64,000 nucleotides of DNA from an uncultured Sulfitobacter sp. (GTDB lineage: Bacteria; Pseudomonadota; Alphaproteobacteria; Rhodobacterales; Rhodobacteraceae): the NCBI GenBank assembly GCA_913060815.1, contig CAJXSZ010000004.1, positions 1 to 64,000 of the forward strand, written 5' to 3'. A model generated the notes under the pieces. The model made no database searches and was not told where the DNA came from. It saw nothing but the letters and a program-made list of their open reading frames with translations. The translations under genes and the position numbers were made by a program. Positions 1-8,572 of this stretch are shown one piece after another (within the stretch, counting starts at the first letter, position 1; every line of letters starts with the position of its first letter).

Positions 1-46
1 CGATGGACCAACGGCCAATCATGCACTAACTTTTAACATGGACCAC

Positions 47-223
47 TCAAGTGGGCCCTATCGGATTGCCACCGGACATGCGGACCATTGAAGCGCCGTC
101 TTTCCATGGCGGAAAGATTATGAGCCGCGGAGTATCATCGGCCAAGGGTGAGGCCGCCAATAGCAACAGCGACGGAGCGGATAGGGTGATAGCAATCAGG
201 GCTGCGAGCAAAGCGTTGTACAT
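47..223 (-). pseudogene. N-terminal fragment of a secreted/membrane-anchored protein, cut at the left edge
   Basis: A 58-residue reading frame starts with a convincing signal-anchor (MYNALLAALIAITLS, then a second Leu-rich stretch) followed by IIFPPWKDG and GGNPIGPT, then a TGA. The hydrophobic start followed by a PPW...GG.P.GP pattern resembles, from memory, a small Rhodobacterales exported protein that normally runs on for roughly 60 more residues. Here it ends abruptly. The sequence beyond the break (1-50) does not continue the protein, and the TGA could be supplied by the TG end of an insertion sequence lying to the left. There is no strong ribosome-binding site. The truncation and the family are inference; the frame and the hydrophobic start are visible. 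Confidence 0.4.
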
Positions 224-770
224 ACGGGCTTATCACCCGACAGAAGTTAACACTTCCCGTATAGGCGCTGTCTTTGCAGATAAAATTACCTGCTTCCTGC
301 TCGCGTTCGTTTCGCTGAAAAAGTGTTTTGCCAGCGCGATTTCTTTCTCACTGTCTATTTACCAATGGGCCGAAAAGGCTCTCCTGACAGATAGACTAGT
401 CCGGCCCGTCGGCACTGACGTCAGTCAGTTCTGGCAGCGGGGGTCTGCTCGCATTCTCACGACTGGCGAGAGTGGCTCGCGTTTCATGCGCCAAATTTTC
501 AAGAATAATCACGTAAAACTGTTCGCACTTCAGGCTCCGACTCTGAGCCTGATACATCTTGCGCGAGCTGCACCCTATCGCAACAAGAATAATGCATATT
601 TTGTCCTTCTCAGCGACAGCACGATTCTTTGTAAAGCCTGCAATATTGTTGGCAGCTCGGTGTCTCTATCCGGCTACTCGAGATGCGGCCACCCGCGATA
701 ATAATGCCATTGCATCACTGAATGAATGGGTGGGACAGTTCTAGAACTGTCAACACCCAGAAACGACGAA
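224..770. other. Gene-poor, AT-richer interval
   Basis: I read both strands and found no protein that looks real. The longest open frame on the plus strand (51-701) has no recognisable domain, no ribosome-binding site and odd composition. The interval lies between the broken gene at the left edge and the tRNA terminator. Confidence 0.5.
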
Positions 771-792
771 CCCCGCCGTGTTACGGGCGGGG
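771..792 (-). terminator. Hairpin downstream of initiator tRNA
   Basis: CCCCGCC (771-777) pairs perfectly with GGCGGGG (786-792). On the minus strand the hairpin is followed by a loose T-rich tract (TTCGTCGTTT). It sits 12 bases beyond the tRNA 3' end, as expected for a tRNA terminator. Confidence 0.6.
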
Positions 793-804
793 TGTCGGTG
801 TTAT

Positions 805-881
<77 letters not shown>

Positions 882-1016
882 CCAATAAGGGTGCTCTAAT
901 CTATGCTTCGGGAGTCGGCAAGTGGATATGCTGAAATGATTGAAATTTCTTTGCAAAGCAAAAGCCGCAGCTCATCTAAAGAGGTCGCCCAACGGATCAG
1001 CGGGTCTGTTCGTGTG

Positions 1017-2372
1017 TTAGATTGCCGCGGCGTGTGCTGCTTCCTTGGCTGTGAAGCGGTCGACAAAGCTTGCGATGACCCGCACCAGCGGGCGGTACTC
1101 GGGATGCATTTCCAGCCCTCCCGAGTTCAAATAGAACACATCAGGATAGGTGTTCATTAGCGATACGGCCGTTTGGCGTAGTGCATCCTTGCTTGAGGGG
1201 AAGCGGTTTTGGAGATCAGTCGTCGGAAAGCTGAACCTGCACATCAGTTCTTCGATAATAGCGGCGATCATGCGATCGGTGTAACGCATCTCATAGCCTT
1301 TGTGGCCCGCGAATCCGCTCTCTGAAACACGGTCCTGATAGGCCGATGTCGCCGCCGCATTCTGTTGGTAGCCTTGTTTGAAACGTGAAATGGCCGAGGC
1401 GCCGAATCCGATCAGTGTCGCACTCTGGTCATCGGTGTAGCCCCGAAAATTGCGCCGCAACTGCCCGCGCTGATCCGCTTTGAACAAGCTGTCGGTCGGC
1501 TTGGCAAAGTGGTCAATGCCGATCGCGGCATAGCCTGCCTCTTGAAGAACGGCATCTGCTACCTTTGCCAATCCGTAGCGCTGCAGTGTATCGGGCAGGG
1601 TCTCTTCTTTGATCAGGACCTGACGCTTGGACATCCAGGGGACATGGGCGTAGCCGTAAATCGCCAGACGGTCTGGATCCATAGTGATCACATGGTCCAG
1701 CGTTTCACGAAAACTCGTCTCTGTCTGGAAGGGCAAGCCGTAGAGCAAATCAAGGTTGATCGCGGCGATGTCGTGGTCGCGCAAAAACGTGACAACATCG
1801 ACTGTTTGCTCCAATGACTGCTCCCGCCCGATCGCGGCCTGTACCTTTGGGTCAAAGTCCTGAACGCCGATGCTGGCTCGGTTCATCCCGAAATCAATCA
1901 ATGTGGTGAGCAGATCCTCGGATGCCTCTGTTGGGTCGATCTCGACAGAGAATTCGAACTCGCTCGCAGGGTCAAAGGCATCAAATACCGCGTGCAGGAG
2001 TTTTGTCATGCTTGCAGGGGGGAGAATCGTAGGTGTGCCCCCGCCCAGATGCAGCCGCCCCATCCGCAGACCCTCAGGGACCACACTGCGAACCGCCTCA
2101 ATCTCCTTGAGCAATACATCAATATAGGCGTCTACAGGCCGCATGGTTTGCGTCCCTTGGGTGCGACAGGCGCAAAACCAGCACAGGCGCTTGCAAAAGG
2201 GGATGTGAATATAAATGGAAATATCTTCGCCCGCATCAATGCTGGTCAGCCACTCCATCTGGTGCCGCTGTCCGACCGCATTCTGGAAGTGATTTGCGGG
2301 CGGATAACTGGTGTAGCGCGGGACTTTAGCATCGAACAGGCCGTGCTGCGAAAGGTGTTCTATTTGTTCCAT
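1017..2372 (-). CDS. hemN: Oxygen-independent coproporphyrinogen III oxidase
   Basis: HemN is a radical SAM enzyme that converts coproporphyrinogen III to protoporphyrinogen IX without oxygen, in the cytoplasm. The 451-residue protein has the N-terminal VPRYTSYP signature, the radical SAM cluster motif CKRLCWFC (C-x3-C-x2-C) after YIHIPFC, and the LGGGTPT glycine motif. The start is the ATG at 2372, giving MEQIEHLSQHG, the usual HemN beginning; an in-frame TTG at 2420 overlaps the FNR box and is unlikely. No Shine-Dalgarno sequence precedes 2372. It is divergent from fnrL, and the FNR box at 2407-2420 lies where a class II activation site would put transcription start at or very near the ATG. 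Confidence 0.95.
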   Translation of the reverse strand: MEQIEHLSQHGLFDAKVPRYTSYPPANHFQNAVGQRHQMEWLTSIDAGEDISIYIHIPFCKRLCWFCACRTQGTQTMRPVDAYIDVLLKEIEAVRSVVPEGLRMGRLHLGGGTPTILPPASMTKLLHAVFDAFDPASEFEFSVEIDPTEASEDLLTTLIDFGMNRASIGVQDFDPKVQAAIGREQSLEQTVDVVTFLRDHDIAAINLDLLYGLPFQTETSFRETLDHVITMDPDRLAIYGYAHVPWMSKRQVLIKEETLPDTLQRYGLAKVADAVLQEAGYAAIGIDHFAKPTDSLFKADQRGQLRRNFRGYTDDQSATLIGFGASAISRFKQGYQQNAAATSAYQDRVSESGFAGHKGYEMRYTDRMIAAIIEELMCRFSFPTTDLQNRFPSSKDALRQTAVSLMNTYPDVFYLNSGGLEMHPEYRPLVRVIASFVDRFTAKEAAHAAAI

Positions 2373-2406
2373 GGGGCTGTTAAAGTGTAGATTGTAGCCA
2401 ACTACA

Positions 2407-2420
2407 TTGATGTAGATCAA
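2407..2420. promoter_or_regulatory. FNR/FnrL binding site between hemN and fnrL
   Basis: TTGAT-GTAG-ATCAA is a perfect FNR palindrome. Its centre is about 41.5 bases upstream of the hemN ATG, so activation would start hemN transcription at or near its start codon. On the other side it ends 2 bases before the fnrL ATG, which fits repression rather than activation of fnrL. Confidence 0.85.
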
Positions 2421-2422
2421 AA

Positions 2423-3154
2423 ATGAAGAATTCCGATTTTGTTGCAGTGCGCTGTGAGGAATGCCCCATTCGCCATCGCGCTGTTTGCGCGCGCTGTGAC
2501 GGTGATGAATTGGCTATTCTGGAAAGCATGAAGACGTACAAGCAGTACGCTGCGGGCGAGACGATCCTGTGGCGCGGGGAGCCGCTCGACTATGTCGCCT
2601 CGCTTGTGCACGGCGTGGCCAGTCTTTCCAAGACGATGGAGGACGGGCGTACCCAGATGGTGGGGCTTTTGCTGCCGTCCGACTTTATTGGCCGTCCGGG
2701 TCGTACCGAGGTCGAGTTCGATGTCGTGGCCACTACCGAACTAACCCTGTGCCGGTTTGAGCGAAAGCCTTTCGAAAAACTGGTCGTGGAGACGCCTCAT
2801 ATCGCGCAGCGCCTGATGGAGCTCGCTCTGGACGAGCTGGATGCCGCACGTGACTGGATGCTGCTGCTGGGCCGCAAAACCGCGCGCGAAAAGATCGCGA
2901 CCTTTATCGACATGCTGGCACAGCGCAGCTTGGCGAGCGGATCGGCCAATGATCTCAAGCTTGAGCTTCCCATGACCCGCGACCAGATCGCAAACTACCT
3001 TGGTCTTACGCTCGAGACGGTATCGCGCCAGTTCAACGCGCTCAAAAAAGAGGGTGTTATCTCCCTGTCGGGCCGCAAAGAGATTGAAGTTGTGGATCTT
3101 TTGGCGCTTCGCACGGCAACAGGCGACGACTCCGATGGCGGGATGCTGTCCTGA
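2423..3154 (+). CDS. fnrL: FNR-family oxygen-sensing transcription regulator FnrL
   Basis: FnrL is a cytoplasmic regulator of the Crp/Fnr family whose [4Fe-4S] cluster is lost in oxygen; it controls anaerobic and microaerobic genes. The 243-residue protein shows N-terminal cysteines C11, C14, C22 and C25 and the internal C110, the expected cluster ligands, a cyclic-nucleotide-binding-like barrel, and a C-terminal helix-turn-helix with recognition helix LETVSRQFNALKK (about 196-208), where E-x2-S-R is the FNR-type DNA contact. The start at 2423 has no Shine-Dalgarno sequence and lies 2 bases after a perfect FNR box, suggesting autorepression and perhaps a leaderless message. Neighbours hemN and ccoN are its likely targets. 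Confidence 0.95.
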   Translation: MKNSDFVAVRCEECPIRHRAVCARCDGDELAILESMKTYKQYAAGETILWRGEPLDYVASLVHGVASLSKTMEDGRTQMVGLLLPSDFIGRPGRTEVEFDVVATTELTLCRFERKPFEKLVVETPHIAQRLMELALDELDAARDWMLLLGRKTAREKIATFIDMLAQRSLASGSANDLKLELPMTRDQIANYLGLTLETVSRQFNALKKEGVISLSGRKEIEVVDLLALRTATGDDSDGGMLS

Positions 3155-3173
3155 TCTCCAAAAATGTCTTTTC

Positions 3174-3187
3174 TTGATTCAGATCAA
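3174..3187. promoter_or_regulatory. FNR box of the ccoNOQP promoter
   Basis: TTGAT-TCAG-ATCAA is a perfect FNR palindrome. With a class II arrangement (centre at -41.5) transcription would start near 3222, and a plausible -10 element CATAAA lies at 3209-3214. This leaves a leader of about 48 bases before ccoN. Confidence 0.88.
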
Positions 3188-3269
3188 GGAATGCAAAACA
3201 CCACCCCCATAAACCTGACCCAGCGAACAGGAGCGTCGATTGGTGCTCTGATATTTCTAGGGGCATTTT

Positions 3270-4889
3270 ATGGACTATGTAAAAATCATCCTTTTGGGCG
3301 CGATTACCGTGATCGCTGCCCTCGCCAGCGGCTGGGCGCATGACCTTGCCTATCAGGTTCACGCGCTGCTGATTATGGTGGTTGCCTTTGCTATGTTTAT
3401 TTACGTGTTGCGAAACACGGATGAACCCGCAAAGCCGACAATGGAACACGACGGGATCTATTTCGACGGTGTCATCCGCGCAGGCGTTATCGCCACTGCG
3501 TTCTGGGGCATCGCCGGATTTTTGGTGGGGACGTTTATCGCGTTCCAACTGGCCTTTCCGGCGCTGAATTTTGAATGGGGTCAGCCCTTCACAAACTTCG
3601 GCCGTCTGCGTCCACTGCACACAAGTGCGGTAATTTTTGCATTTGGCGGTAACGCGCTGATCGCGACCTCGCTTTACGTGGTCCAGCGCACCAGTGCTGC
3701 GCGCCTCTGGGGTGGCAACACTGCATGGTTCGTCTTCTGGGGCTACCAGCTCTTTATCGTGCTGGCCGCTACGGGCTACCTTCTGGGCGCCACCCAATCC
3801 AAAGAATACGCCGAGCCCGAGTGGTATGTTGATATCTGGCTCACGATTGTCTGGCTGGCCTATCTGGCTGTATTCCTCGGCACGATCTACAAGCGCCGTG
3901 AGAAGCACATCTATGTAGCAAACTGGTTCTTCCTCGCGTTCATCATCACTGTTGCGATGCTGCATTTGGTCAACAACCTGAGCATTCCAGTCTCTATCTG
4001 GGGTTCCAAGTCCGTGCAGGTCTTCTCGGGTGTGCAGGACGCGATGACCCAGTGGTGGTACGGTCACAACGCCGTAGGCTTCTTCCTGACCGCAGGCTTC
4101 TTGGGCATGATGTACTACTTCGTGCCAAAGCAGGCGGGGCGCCCTGTCTATTCCTATAAACTGTCGATCATTCACTTCTGGGCGCTGATCTTTCTGTACA
4201 TCTGGGCGGGTCCGCACCACTTGCACTACACTGCCTTGCCTGATTGGGCGGCGACCCTCGGGATGGTCTTCTCCATCGTGCTCTGGATGCCCTCATGGGG
4301 CGGTATGATCAACGGTCTGATGACGCTGCAAGGCGCATGGGACAAGTTGCGCACCGATCCGATCATGCGAATGTTCGTTCTGTCACTCGGCTTTTACGGC
4401 ATGTCCACATTCGAGGGTCCGATGATGTCGATCCGCGCTGTGAACTCTCTGTCGCACTATACCGACTGGACCATTGGTCACGTCCACTCTGGCGCACTTG
4501 GCTGGAACGGCATGATCACCTTTGCCTGTATCTACTTCCTGACGCCACGCCTGTGGGGCCGCAAGCAGATGTATTCTATGGCGGCGATCAACTGGCACTT
4601 CTGGTTGGCGACCCTCGGCATCGTTCTCTATGCGGCGTCCATGTGGGTCACTGGCATCATGGAAGGTCTGATGTGGCGCGAGGTGGATGACCAAGGCTTC
4701 TTGGTAAACTCCTTTGCCGACACGGTCTCAGCCAAGTTCCCGATGTATGTGGTGCGCGGTCTGGGTGGGGTTCTCTTCCTCAGCGGAGCACTGGTGATGG
4801 TCTGGAACATGTTCATGACCATCCGCGGGGCGAAACCCGTCACCGCTTCGGTCCCCCAAGCAACCGCCAACGCAACACCTGCAGAATAA
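3270..4889 (+). CDS. ccoN: cbb3-type cytochrome c oxidase subunit I
   Basis: CcoN is the catalytic membrane subunit of the high-affinity cbb3 oxidase, reducing oxygen with heme b, heme b3 and CuB. The 539-residue protein has about twelve hydrophobic segments. Visible metal ligands are H117 (in RPLHTSA) and H406 for heme b, H266 (WWYGHNA) and H316/H317 (GPHHLHY) for CuB, and H404 (GHVHSGAL) for heme b3. The ATG follows an AGGGGC ribosome-binding site. It is first in ccoNOQP, behind the FNR box at 3174, so it is expected to be induced at low oxygen by FnrL. Length and motifs are normal for the family. Confidence 0.98.
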   Translation: MDYVKIILLGAITVIAALASGWAHDLAYQVHALLIMVVAFAMFIYVLRNTDEPAKPTMEHDGIYFDGVIRAGVIATAFWGIAGFLVGTFIAFQLAFPALNFEWGQPFTNFGRLRPLHTSAVIFAFGGNALIATSLYVVQRTSAARLWGGNTAWFVFWGYQLFIVLAATGYLLGATQSKEYAEPEWYVDIWLTIVWLAYLAVFLGTIYKRREKHIYVANWFFLAFIITVAMLHLVNNLSIPVSIWGSKSVQVFSGVQDAMTQWWYGHNAVGFFLTAGFLGMMYYFVPKQAGRPVYSYKLSIIHFWALIFLYIWAGPHHLHYTALPDWAATLGMVFSIVLWMPSWGGMINGLMTLQGAWDKLRTDPIMRMFVLSLGFYGMSTFEGPMMSIRAVNSLSHYTDWTIGHVHSGALGWNGMITFACIYFLTPRLWGRKQMYSMAAINWHFWLATLGIVLYAASMWVTGIMEGLMWREVDDQGFLVNSFADTVSAKFPMYVVRGLGGVLFLSGALVMVWNMFMTIRGAKPVTASVPQATANATPAE

Positions 4890-4899
4890 GGAGCGGATC

Positions 4900-5724
4900 A
4901 TGTCACCTAACGATAAAATTCCAGATCCCGCCGATGACCCGAAGGTAAGTCAGCTCTCTGACTTCCCCGAGGAAATCCCCAACGAGTTGCCGCACCAGTC
5001 AGGCATCCTTGCCAGACACGCGATACTGGAGAAAAGCCCGACACTGCTGCTGACCTTCTCTCTGCTGGTCGTGACGATCGGCGGCATTGTCGAGATCGCA
5101 CCGCTCTTCTGGCTCGAGAACACGATTGAGGATGTAGAGGGCGTACGCCCGTACTCCCCACTCGAGCTGGCAGGCCGTGATATTTACGTCCGCGAAGGCT
5201 GCTATGTGTGCCACTCCCAGATGATCCGCCCGATGCGCGACGAAGTCGAGCGCTACGGCCATTACTCACTGGCGGCAGAATCGCAGTACGATCACCCGTT
5301 TCAGTGGGGCTCCAAGCGGACGGGGCCTGATCTGGCCCGTGTGGGCGGCAGGTATTCTGACGCTTGGCATGTGGACCACCTGATGGATCCGCAATCCGTA
5401 GTGCCTGAAAGCATCATGCCCAAATACGCCTTCCTCGCGGATGCCGAAATCGATGGAAAGCATATTGAAGCGCTCTTGGAGACGCACCGCTTTGTCGGTG
5501 TGCCTTACTCGGACGAACAGATCGAACAGGCCAAGACCGACTTTATGGTTCAGGCCGATCCCGATGGGGATTGGGACGATATGCTCGAACGCTATCCAGG
5601 TGCGGCCATTGCCAACTTTGATGGCCAGTCCGAACTGACAGAGATGGACGCGTTGATCGCCTATCTTCAGGTCTTGGGCACCATGGTCGATTTCTCCACC
5701 TTCACTCCAGACGCAAGCCGATAG
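4900..5724 (+). CDS. ccoO: cbb3-type cytochrome c oxidase subunit II, mono-heme
   Basis: CcoO is the membrane-anchored mono-heme cytochrome c subunit that passes electrons to CcoN. A transmembrane helix lies at about residues 48-70, followed by the heme c site C101-x2-C104-H105 (GCYVCHSQ) and a likely axial Met in SIMPKYAF. At 274 residues it is longer than many CcoO proteins because of an acidic N-terminal extension of about 35 residues before the usual RHAILEKSP start. The ATG at 4900 is supported by AAGGAG (4888-4893), so I keep the extension. It follows ccoN by 10 bases. Confidence 0.97.
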   Translation: MSPNDKIPDPADDPKVSQLSDFPEEIPNELPHQSGILARHAILEKSPTLLLTFSLLVVTIGGIVEIAPLFWLENTIEDVEGVRPYSPLELAGRDIYVREGCYVCHSQMIRPMRDEVERYGHYSLAAESQYDHPFQWGSKRTGPDLARVGGRYSDAWHVDHLMDPQSVVPESIMPKYAFLADAEIDGKHIEALLETHRFVGVPYSDEQIEQAKTDFMVQADPDGDWDDMLERYPGAAIANFDGQSELTEMDALIAYLQVLGTMVDFSTFTPDASR

Positions 5725-5736
5725 GAGGCGCACGAT

Positions 5737-5982
5737 ATGGATACCTATTCTCTCCTGCGTGAAATCGCCGACAGCTGGGTGCTGCTGGCCATGTTCTGCT
5801 TCTTCATCGGTGTCGGCATCTTTGCGTGCCTTCCCAGTCAGGCAAATGCCCGCGAGGAAGCCAGCATGATTCCCCTGCGTGATGATGCTGCGCCAAAACC
5901 AAAAAAATCCTGCTCTGGAACATGTGCCAAATGTGCGTGCTCCGATGACCTTACCGCGATGAGAGGACTGTCCAATGGCTGA
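5737..5982 (+). CDS. ccoQ: cbb3 oxidase small subunit IV with Cys-rich tail
   Basis: CcoQ is a small single-span protein that stabilises the cbb3 complex. The 81-residue product has one transmembrane helix (about 13-31). Unusually, the cytoplasmic tail carries four clustered cysteines, C59, C63, C66 and C68 (SCSGTCAKCAC), which could bind a metal; basic CcoQ/FixQ proteins are shorter. A good ribosome-binding site (GGAGG) precedes it. Its end overlaps the ccoP start by 8 bases, so the two are translationally coupled. Confidence 0.9.
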   Translation: MDTYSLLREIADSWVLLAMFCFFIGVGIFACLPSQANAREEASMIPLRDDAAPKPKKSCSGTCAKCACSDDLTAMRGLSNG

Positions 5983-6838
5983 TCGCAAGATTGACGAAGA
6001 AACCGGCGTCGAGACCACAGGCCACTCCTGGGACGGTATTGAAGAGCTGAACAACCCGCTGCCCCGCTGGTGGCTGTGGTGCCTTTACGCCACTATTGTC
6101 TGGGGCATCGGCTATGTCATCGCCTTTCCCGCTTGGCCCATGATTTCAGGGGCGACCGAAGGGATGCTCGGTTGGTCCACGCGCGGCAATGTCGCTCAGG
6201 AGATCGTAGCACACGAGGCCAAGAACGAAACGCTGGTCACTGCCATGCTCGACACCGAGCTTGCCGAACTGCCCGCCAATGCCGATCTGCACCGCTATGC
6301 GGTTGCGCGCGGCGCCTCGGTCTTTCGCGCCCAATGCTCACAGTGTCACGGCTCGGGTGCGGCGGGGGCAAAAGGCTACCCTAACCTGCTGGACAATGAC
6401 TGGCTCTGGGGTGGCACGGTGGACGAGATCGCGCATACCGTCGCCCACGGCATCCGCAACGAGACAGATGACGATGCCCGTTGGTCCGAGATGCCTGCCT
6501 TTGGTGAAATCCTCGAGGATGAAGAGATCGCCGCGACTGTCGAATATGTCGTCTCGCTCTCCAATCCCGATCACGACGCGGCGCTGGCCACCGCAGGGGC
6601 AGAGCTTTTCGCGGACAATTGCGTGGCCTGCCACGGAGAGAACGCACTGGGCAATCCGGATCTAGGCGCGCCCAATCTGGCCGATGTCATCTGGCTTTAT
6701 GGCGGGGACCGCGACACTTTGACCGAGACTATTTACTACTCGCGCTACGGTGTCATGCCCGCATGGGGGCAACGTCTGACCGATGCAGACGTGCGCGCCG
6801 TCTCCAGCTATGTGCACGCATTGGGTGGCGGCCAGTAG
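5975..6838 (+). CDS. ccoP: cbb3-type cytochrome c oxidase subunit III, di-heme
   Basis: CcoP is the di-heme c subunit that accepts electrons from soluble cytochrome c or the bc1 complex. The 287-residue protein has an N-terminal segment ending in a membrane span (about 33-55) and two periplasmic cytochrome domains with heme sites C121-x2-C124-H125 (CSQCH) and C216-x2-C219-H220 (CVACH). Axial Met candidates are in EMPAFG (about 173) and GVMPAWG near the C terminus. It is the last gene of ccoNOQP and is followed by two hairpins with T-rich tails. Confidence 0.97.
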   Translation: MADRKIDEETGVETTGHSWDGIEELNNPLPRWWLWCLYATIVWGIGYVIAFPAWPMISGATEGMLGWSTRGNVAQEIVAHEAKNETLVTAMLDTELAELPANADLHRYAVARGASVFRAQCSQCHGSGAAGAKGYPNLLDNDWLWGGTVDEIAHTVAHGIRNETDDDARWSEMPAFGEILEDEEIAATVEYVVSLSNPDHDAALATAGAELFADNCVACHGENALGNPDLGAPNLADVIWLYGGDRDTLTETIYYSRYGVMPAWGQRLTDADVRAVSSYVHALGGGQ

Positions 6839-6853
6839 GCCGCACCCCCCTGA

Positions 6854-6885
6854 AAAAGGCCGCCTGTTGCAACGAGTGGCCTTTT
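6854..6885 (+). terminator. Terminator after ccoNOQP, first hairpin
   Basis: AAAAGGCC (6854-6861) pairs with GGCCTTTT (6878-6885), an 8-base-pair stem whose 3' arm provides the T tract. It lies 15 bases beyond the ccoP stop codon. Confidence 0.6.
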
Positions 6886-6887
6886 GA

Positions 6888-6935
6888 TCCCGGAATGGTC
6901 CTGTTCGCAAAACGAGCCATTTCGGGATTTCTTGT
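6888..6935 (+). terminator. Terminator after ccoNOQP, second hairpin
   Basis: An 11-base-pair stem (6888-6898 with 6917-6927, one G-U pair) is followed by the T-rich run TTTCTTGTTTTCTT. It ends just before the ccoG FNR box, so the two transcription units are separated by tandem hairpins. Confidence 0.6.
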
Positions 6936-6939
6936 TTTC

Positions 6940-6953
6940 TTGACCCAGATCAA
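6940..6953. promoter_or_regulatory. FNR box of the ccoGHIS promoter
   Basis: TTGAC-CCAG-ATCAA matches the FNR consensus with one deviation. A class II start would fall near 6988, with TTAGAC at 6975-6980 as a rough -10. This favours the downstream ATG at 7007 as the ccoG start. Confidence 0.75.
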
Positions 6954-7006
6954 GGTCCGCCCCCGCCACTGCGCTTAGACAGAACATGCGAACAGGGACT
7001 CATCAA

Positions 7007-8572
7007 ATGACCACCACACCACCACCATCTTTATACAAAGCCCAAGAGCCTATTTTTCCGCGGAAGGTGAAGGGGTTCTTCCGCACGTTCAAATGGTGGA
7101 TCATGGCGGTCACGCTGGGCATTTATTACCTCACCCCGTGGATCCGCTGGGACCGTGGCGTGAATTTGCCTGATCAGGCGGTGCTCATCGACATGGCCAA
7201 CCGTCGCTTCTATTTCTTCTGGATCGAAATCTGGAGCCACGAGTTTTACTTCGTCGCAGGGCTTCTGATCATGGCGGGGCTGGGCCTCTTCCTCTTTACC
7301 TCGGCGCTGGGCCGAGTCTGGTGCGGCTATACCTGCCCCCAAACTGTCTGGACGGACCTGTTCATTCTGGTGGAGCGCTGGATCGAGGGCGACCGCAACG
7401 CCCGCGTGCGCCTGTGGAAAAGCAAATGGGATTTCCGCAAATGGCGGCTGCGGATCACCAAATGGATCGTCTGGATGGGCATTGCCGTGGCCACAGGCGG
7501 TGCATGGGTCTTTTACTTCGCTGATGCGCCGACCTTGCTGGTCGATCTGGTCACAGGGGCAGGGCATCCCGCTGCCTACATCACTGTAGGCATCCTGACA
7601 GCCACAACATTCCTCTTTGGCGGCTTTGCGCGGGAGCAGATCTGCATCTATGCCTGCCCATGGCCGCGCATTCAGGCCGCGATGATGGACCCCGATACCA
7701 TCACCGTTGCCTACCGCGACTGGCGTGGAGAGCCGCGCGGCAAAGGCAATGTGCGCAAGCGTGACAAAGCAGCTGCGGAGAAGGCCGAGGCACAGGCGCA
7801 AGCGGCAGGCGGCGATCAAACCGTGCGCTACGCTGGCACGCCATATCCCAACGCACCGATCAAACTGGGCAGTGGCACCGCCACCATCAGCGCCCCCGTG
7901 GAAGAGCATGGCGATTGCATCGACTGCATGGCCTGCGTCAACGTCTGCCCCATGGGCATCGACATCCGTGACGGACAGCAGATGGAGTGTATTACCTGCG
8001 CGCTGTGCATTGATGCCTGCGATGACGTTATGGACAAGATCGGCAAGCCGCGCGGTCTGATCGATTATATGGCGTTGTCGGATGAGGACGCTGAGCGGGC
8101 AGGGGCCGCACCCGTTCCGCTGTGGCGCCACATTCTGCGCCCCCGAACGATCCTCTATACGATCATGTGGGCTTCTATCGGTCTTGGGCTGGTCTACGCG
8201 CTCTTCATCCGTAGCGATATCGAACTCACTGTCAGCCCTGTGCGCAACCCGACCTATGTGCTGCAATCAGACGGTTCTATCCGCAATATCTATGACGTAC
8301 GACTGCGGAATAAATCGGGCGATGACCGCGTGTTCCACCTCAGCCTGACCAGCGACGAAATTCTGCGGATCGAGCTTGAGGGCCGCGCGGGGCAGCTCTC
8401 CTTCCCTGTGCCCGCAGATACAACCGTGCTGCAACGCGTCTATATTACTGCGCGCCCACAAGACCCCGCAGCGAGCACCGCGCGCACCGATCTGCGTCTG
8501 TGGGTTGAAGACCTCAGCACCGATATTCGTGCCAGCCAGACTACCATCTTCAACGGAAGGAACTCCCAATGA
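7007..8572 (+). CDS. ccoG: cbb3 oxidase accessory protein CcoG (RdxA/FixG), polyferredoxin
   Basis: CcoG is a membrane iron-sulfur protein needed for cbb3 assembly; the family has been linked to reducing Cu(II) for delivery to CuB. The 521-residue protein has N-terminal membrane helices with CGYTCPQ (106-111) and CIYACPW (213-219), then a 2[4Fe-4S] domain with CIDCMACVNVCP (304-315) and CITCALCIDAC (328-338), another helix (about 375-395) and a C-terminal Ig-like region. I start at 7007 rather than the ATG at 6986 because AGGGA precedes it and the FNR promoter would start transcription near 6988. An Ala/Glu/Gln-rich insertion (about 247-302) sits before the ferredoxin domain. Confidence 0.93.
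   Translation: MTTTPPPSLYKAQEPIFPRKVKGFFRTFKWWIMAVTLGIYYLTPWIRWDRGVNLPDQAVLIDMANRRFYFFWIEIWSHEFYFVAGLLIMAGLGLFLFTSALGRVWCGYTCPQTVWTDLFILVERWIEGDRNARVRLWKSKWDFRKWRLRITKWIVWMGIAVATGGAWVFYFADAPTLLVDLVTGAGHPAAYITVGILTATTFLFGGFAREQICIYACPWPRIQAAMMDPDTITVAYRDWRGEPRGKGNVRKRDKAAAEKAEAQAQAAGGDQTVRYAGTPYPNAPIKLGSGTATISAPVEEHGDCIDCMACVNVCPMGIDIRDGQQMECITCALCIDACDDVMDKIGKPRGLIDYMALSDEDAERAGAAPVPLWRHILRPRTILYTIMWASIGLGLVYALFIRSDIELTVSPVRNPTYVLQSDGSIRNIYDVRLRNKSGDDRVFHLSLTSDEILRIELEGRAGQLSFPVPADTTVLQRVYITARPQDPAASTARTDLRLWVEDLSTDIRASQTTIFNGRNSQ

Noticed and set aside
51-701. Long open frame of 216 codons on the plus strand
   Set aside because: No ribosome-binding site, no domain, unusual composition, and it overlaps the more convincing minus-strand signal-peptide frame.
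3057-4226. Long minus-strand open frame inside ccoN
   Set aside because: It is the antisense frame of a well-recognised gene and its translation is charged and low in pattern.
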